Assembly: GCA_049282265.1 (NCBI GenBank)
Contig: JBAPTR010000162.1
Span: 62,001-126,000 of the forward strand
DNA from: CAYUCJ01 sp049282265
GTDB taxonomy: Bacteria > Desulfobacterota > DSM-4660 > Desulfatiglandales > Desulfatiglandaceae
DNA length: 64,000 nt
Reading direction: 5' to 3'
Position 1 is the first letter of the stretch. Each line of letters begins with the position of its first letter. Positions 60,719 through 64,000 of the stretch are shown one piece after another. The position numbers and the translations under genes were made by a program. Under the pieces are notes generated by a model. That model had not been told where the DNA came from and ran no database searches. It saw nothing but the letters and a program-made list of their open reading frames with translations.

Positions 60719-62287
60719 TCACGGCCTTTCCAGGGCTGATTTACCCTTCTTTTTGACATAAGCTCTCCAGGTAACGGCCCATTTGTCCGGCTCATCCAGA
60801 TCCTCATATTTAACCAAATGTATGGGTGCCCGATGAGGAGACGACTTGACAAGCTCGGGATCGGAATAGGCTTCATCCGAGATCGTCCTGAGCACGGCAC
60901 ACCAGTATTTCATATCACCTATCGAGTAGGACTCACAGAACTCAGGGGTGAAGGGCTCGGGTACTATCCAAGGATGATGGCTCATAAAGAAAGATTGAAG
61001 GCCATAATCCACCATCCTTCGCTGGATATCCATGGTGCTGACCCCCGTTTCTTCCGTTAGTTTTTCCCAACTCCATCTGGTCTGTTCCAATCGATACTTT
61101 CCGGGCGCATAATACCTCACCGTCCCCCGGATTTCTTCGAGCATTTTGGTCAGGTAATTATTGTTGATGACTGAAGTGCGAGCAACCTCCAATAACCCTT
61201 CTGGACCCAAGCTCATTATCCATGAGTACGACCGCAAGACAGCCGGTATATTCCCAAGGAACTCCCTCACCTTACCAACGCTATCCGGCCTGTCGTAATC
61301 CAAATGATATTGTTGTCCATCATAGATGACTGCGGGTTTTGGCAAGTATCTCGCCAGTTCTTCTCTGACGCCATATGCTGCGCATCCGGGGCCAAAGCTC
61401 CCGTGTGGTGATGAGAAGGTCTTGTGTAGGTTAAAGTGGCATGCATCAAATCCCGCCTCTCTGGCCCTTGTTATGCCCAGTATACCGTTGGCGTTCGCCT
61501 GATCGTAAAAGCAAAGTCCGCCAGCTTTATGTATTAGATCGGTGAATTCCTTAATGCGCGGATTATAGATTCCGGTATCTTCGGGGTTGGTGATCATCAA
61601 TCCAGCTGTACGTTTAGAGGTAGCAGCTTTAAGAGCCTCAAAATCCGGATAGCCGTTTTCATCAGGCATCAAGGTGATGACTTTGAATCCGGCGGTTGCC
61701 GCCGTCGCGGCATTACAGGGATGCGAGAAAATTGTGGTAATAATCTCATCCCTTTGGGCGCCCTCTCCCTGTTGAGCGTGAAACGCCCTGAGGATAATAG
61801 CGTTGGTATATGTTGCCATCGCACCACCCGGTGGCTGGAAAGTGAACTGGTCCATGCCCGATATTTCTCTCAGGAATAAATCAAGTCTATAAATTATCTC
61901 AAGGATCCCTTGAACTGTATCTTCATCTTGAGACGGATGTATTTCGGTCATCTCAGATAATCGCGCCAGGGCTTCGTTCACCTTGGGGCTGTACTTCATG
62001 GTGGCTGTCCCTTCAGCGTCAATGTTCGTATCCATTCCCAGACACATCTGGGAAAGATGCAGATAATGCCTTAAGACCTGTGGTTGGGCGATTTCTGGAA
62101 GCCCAGGCGCTTGTTTTCTCCTCATCTTCTCCGGAATGTGAGATCTGGCTTCCCCGACTTTCGACTTTATCTCCTGATCTGCCTCAGGGACGCATATGCC
62201 GCGCTCTCCTTTTCGTCCCATTTCCATGATGATCGGCTCACTCCAAACTGGAGACCGGTATTCCCTTACCTTTGGCAGATTTTTCAT
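60719..62287 (-). CDS. gcvPB: Glycine dehydrogenase (decarboxylating) subunit 2-like (GcvPB)
   Basis: 522 residues. PLP-lysine motif HFNLHKTFSSPHGSFGPGCA, plus HPCNAATAATAGFKVI and LMITNPEDTGIYNPRI, all of the P-protein C-terminal half. GcvPB usually has THKTFS; here LHKTFS. It overlaps gcvPA by four bases. With GcvPA it would decarboxylate glycine onto the lipoyl H-protein, but no gcvH or gcvT lies nearby, so a related amino-acid chemistry is possible. Confidence 0.88.
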   Translation of the reverse strand: MKNLPKVREYRSPVWSEPIIMEMGRKGERGICVPEADQEIKSKVGEARSHIPEKMRRKQAPGLPEIAQPQVLRHYLHLSQMCLGMDTNIDAEGTATMKYSPKVNEALARLSEMTEIHPSQDEDTVQGILEIIYRLDLFLREISGMDQFTFQPPGGAMATYTNAIILRAFHAQQGEGAQRDEIITTIFSHPCNAATAATAGFKVITLMPDENGYPDFEALKAATSKRTAGLMITNPEDTGIYNPRIKEFTDLIHKAGGLCFYDQANANGILGITRAREAGFDACHFNLHKTFSSPHGSFGPGCAAYGVREELARYLPKPAVIYDGQQYHLDYDRPDSVGKVREFLGNIPAVLRSYSWIMSLGPEGLLEVARTSVINNNYLTKMLEEIRGTVRYYAPGKYRLEQTRWSWEKLTEETGVSTMDIQRRMVDYGLQSFFMSHHPWIVPEPFTPEFCESYSIGDMKYWCAVLRTISDEAYSDPELVKSSPHRAPIHLVKYEDLDEPDKWAVTWRAYVKKKGKSALERP

Positions 62288-63696
62288 TTTTCAATGACCT
62301 CTTTCAACGATTTGGCAAGTTTGTCAATGTCTTCCTTACTGTGTACTTCGGTAATACAATAAAGGGCGCTGCTGCCCAATTCAGAAAAGTCCTCCGAAAG
62401 ATCTATCCCGCCAAAAATCTTGCGCTCCAGGAGCCCCTTATTGATGGCCCGCACTGATATACCGGTCCCATCGAAATTTACCACGAATTCTTTAAAGGCG
62501 TTGGATGGAAACAGCACTCTAACTCCATCCAGCCTCGACAGGGAATCAATAGCATAGTGGGATCGTTGTATGATGGTCTCCCCGATCTTCTGAAAACCCT
62601 TGGGTCCCATCAAGGACATATAGACTGCAGCTGCTATGGTCCACAGGCCTGCACCCGTTCCCAAGAAATCCTTACCCTTCTCCCTTCCAATATAAGAGGT
62701 CCTCTCAAACCGGGTAAATCCAAAGCCGTATTCACCTTCTTTGGTCGTTTCCGCAATGCTTATAAGCCAGGAAGGGTATTGGGCCACATACCTCTCCTCG
62801 TCCCTGCTGGCTATGAATCCGAACAGCCCCCCTCCATAATTCATATGAACACCCAAGGGTTGTGCGTTGCCGACGACGATATCCGCGCCATAATCGGAGG
62901 GTGCGGCCAGGACACCCAGAGAGATAGGATCCACTCCAACAACACTTTCGGCACCCTGTGCATGGGCAATTTCAGAGATATTTGCGCCCTGGGATTCGAT
63001 ACATCCAAAAAAGTTCGGGTTTTCAAAGTAAACCGCCGCGGTATTGGATGAGATCTTTTTTCTAAGATCTTCAAGATCCATCAAGCCCGTCTCAGGATCA
63101 TATTCGATGAGCCTGATCGAAATACTGTTCTCGGCTAAAACAGATTTACAGAAATTCCGTATAACTGCCAGCCTATCAGGGCCCACCGATTTAGGGAGCA
63201 AGACTTCCTGCCTGTCGGTTATTCTCGAAGCCATGCGTAGAGCATTGCCCGCAACAGTGCCCCAGCTGTAACTGCCTTCGCTCACCACATCCATTCCCAC
63301 AAGCTCACCCATGAGGCTCTGAAATTCGAATTGGGCCTGCATCCTGCCATAGGTCGAATAAGGCGTACCACCATATGCCGTGAGAAATTCCGAGCGGCTA
63401 ATAATCTCATCACAAACTGCAGGAACATGATGCTGCCAGCAACCTCCGCCCAGAAAATTCAGGTAGTCTTCACAGGTTTGATTTTTTGACAAGATACTCT
63501 TGACGTGCCGTCTGAGCTCATACTCTGATGGAAAGGGTTTTGGTAACTTCAGCTTTTCTTTCAATCTCAGTTCTTCTGGAATTTCCTGATATAGCGCCTC
63601 AACATCTGACACCCCTATTTTCTTCAGCATCTCTGATCTTATTTCCGGTGCGGCATTAGGAATATAAGAATAATCGAATTTATTTTCTTTTTTCAT
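62284..63696 (-). CDS. gcvPA: Glycine dehydrogenase (decarboxylating) subunit 1-like (GcvPA)
   Basis: 470 residues: FDYSYIPNAAPEIRSEMLKK, FLGGGCWQHHVPAVCDEI, EFLTAYGGTPYSTYGRMQAQ, GFGFTRFERTSYIGREKGKD, the N-terminal half of split P-protein. Usual GcvPA has FLGAGxYxHxIP and TPYQ(A/P)E-SQG; the WQHH and STYGRMQ variants here suggest a divergent paralogue. Coupled to gcvPB. Confidence 0.88.
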   Translation of the reverse strand: MKKENKFDYSYIPNAAPEIRSEMLKKIGVSDVEALYQEIPEELRLKEKLKLPKPFPSEYELRRHVKSILSKNQTCEDYLNFLGGGCWQHHVPAVCDEIISRSEFLTAYGGTPYSTYGRMQAQFEFQSLMGELVGMDVVSEGSYSWGTVAGNALRMASRITDRQEVLLPKSVGPDRLAVIRNFCKSVLAENSISIRLIEYDPETGLMDLEDLRKKISSNTAAVYFENPNFFGCIESQGANISEIAHAQGAESVVGVDPISLGVLAAPSDYGADIVVGNAQPLGVHMNYGGGLFGFIASRDEERYVAQYPSWLISIAETTKEGEYGFGFTRFERTSYIGREKGKDFLGTGAGLWTIAAAVYMSLMGPKGFQKIGETIIQRSHYAIDSLSRLDGVRVLFPSNAFKEFVVNFDGTGISVRAINKGLLERKIFGGIDLSEDFSELGSSALYCITEVHSKEDIDKLAKSLKEVIEK

Positions 63697-63754
63697 GACA
63701 CCCCCACCTCATGAGACGGTTTATTCATTGAATGACCCTGACGATCTCGGCTCT

Positions 63755-64000
63755 TTATTGTGCGGTGACCCCTCCATCGATCGTAAATGCAGCTCCCGTG
63801 ACCCACTTTGACTCATCCGAGGCCAGGTAAAGATCCATGTAAGCGACATCTATCGGTCCCCCGATACCGATAGGATGTATCGCCTTCATTTTTTCCACGT
63901 ACTCCTCTTCACTCATCCCGTATCCAGCCGCTTCGCCTTTTGTCATGGAAGTATGGACGTAGGCCGGATGGACGGAGTTAACACGAATAGTATACCCTTT
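63755..64000 (-). CDS. Short-chain dehydrogenase/reductase, C-terminal part cut by window end
   Basis: The frame is open to the window edge and reads YTIRVNSVHPAYVHTSMTK, then IGGPIDVAYMDLYLASDESK and VTGAAFTIDGGVTAQ, the conserved C-terminal third of classical SDR oxidoreductases (NSVxPG region and DGG end). The Rossmann nucleotide motif and YxxxK lie outside. 58 bases upstream of gcvPA, likely the same operon. A shorter ORF starting at 63946 is internal. Confidence 0.9.
   Translation of the reverse strand, partial: KGYTIRVNSVHPAYVHTSMTKGEAAGYGMSEEEYVEKMKAIHPIGIGGPIDVAYMDLYLASDESKWVTGAAFTIDGGVTAQ

Noticed and set aside
1..64000. CRISPR arrays, tRNA and rRNA genes
   Set aside because: No regularly spaced direct repeats or cloverleaf/rRNA-like sequences were noticed on reading either strand; a covariance-model scan was not possible.

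Overview
The window looks like the chromosome of an anaerobic Desulfobacterota (deltaproteobacterial), probably sulfate-reducing bacterium. This is inferred from gene content: two aldehyde:ferredoxin oxidoreductase (AOR) modules with partner ferredoxins, a reductive-dehalogenase-like corrinoid protein, a molybdopterin oxidoreductase, split glycine decarboxylase (gcvPA/gcvPB), TRAP and Liv importers, and a PrkA/YeaH/SpoVR operon. No tRNA, rRNA or CRISPR array was seen.

Left part (1-10.9 kb): the end of an AOR, its ferredoxin, an orphan EutA-like reactivase and an atypical radical SAM/B12-type protein. Next comes a module bounded by two copies of a ~127 bp promoter-bearing repeat (5219-5346 and 6769-6895), holding a DUF374 acyltransferase and a decayed transposase. 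The second copy drives a membrane-anchored reductive-dehalogenase-like protein. A MoaD/ThiS-like protein, FAD and 2Fe-2S subunits of a molybdenum hydroxylase (catalytic subunit absent) and a response regulator follow.

11-21 kb: one minus-strand operon with two large, mutually similar PrkA-like ATPases flanking a canonical PrkA (YeaG), YeaH and SpoVR. It is followed by ~0.9 kb without a convincing gene, holding a 192 bp MITE-like inverted-repeat element.

21.8-29.8 kb is an accessory island. A VapC/Phd toxin-antitoxin pair lies next to a truncated integron-integrase N-terminus on the minus strand, facing a plus-strand array of gene/attC units: an Mrr-type nuclease, rsgA, an ATC-hydrolase-family gene and an inverted MazF/AbrB pair. 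I read this as the remnant of a chromosomal integron. A broken REP-associated transposase bounded by 13-bp inverted repeats and several small genes follow.

29.9-44.3 kb: envelope and regulatory genes (an ankyrin fusion, HDOD, an endonuclease/phosphatase-family protein). Then a catabolic locus: a divergent XRE-cupin regulator, a TIGR04076 protein, ferredoxin, AOR, and a branched-chain/organic-acid ABC importer in which LivM and LivG are fused, plus an unknown protein and an Asp/Glu-racemase-like enzyme. The likely logic is uptake of an organic acid and tungsten-dependent aldehyde/acid redox chemistry.

44.5-53 kb is core housekeeping: prfB with its programmed frameshift, and the minus-strand operon yfcE-like / HIT / lapA / lapB / mutS / amidase. 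53-64 kb is a second catabolic region on the minus strand: an SDR (cut by the window end), gcvPA, gcvPB, an AcoX/ATP-NAD-kinase-like protein, the TRAP transporter dctPQM, a small ORF, and a Cys-type molybdopterin oxidoreductase with a four-cluster ferredoxin.
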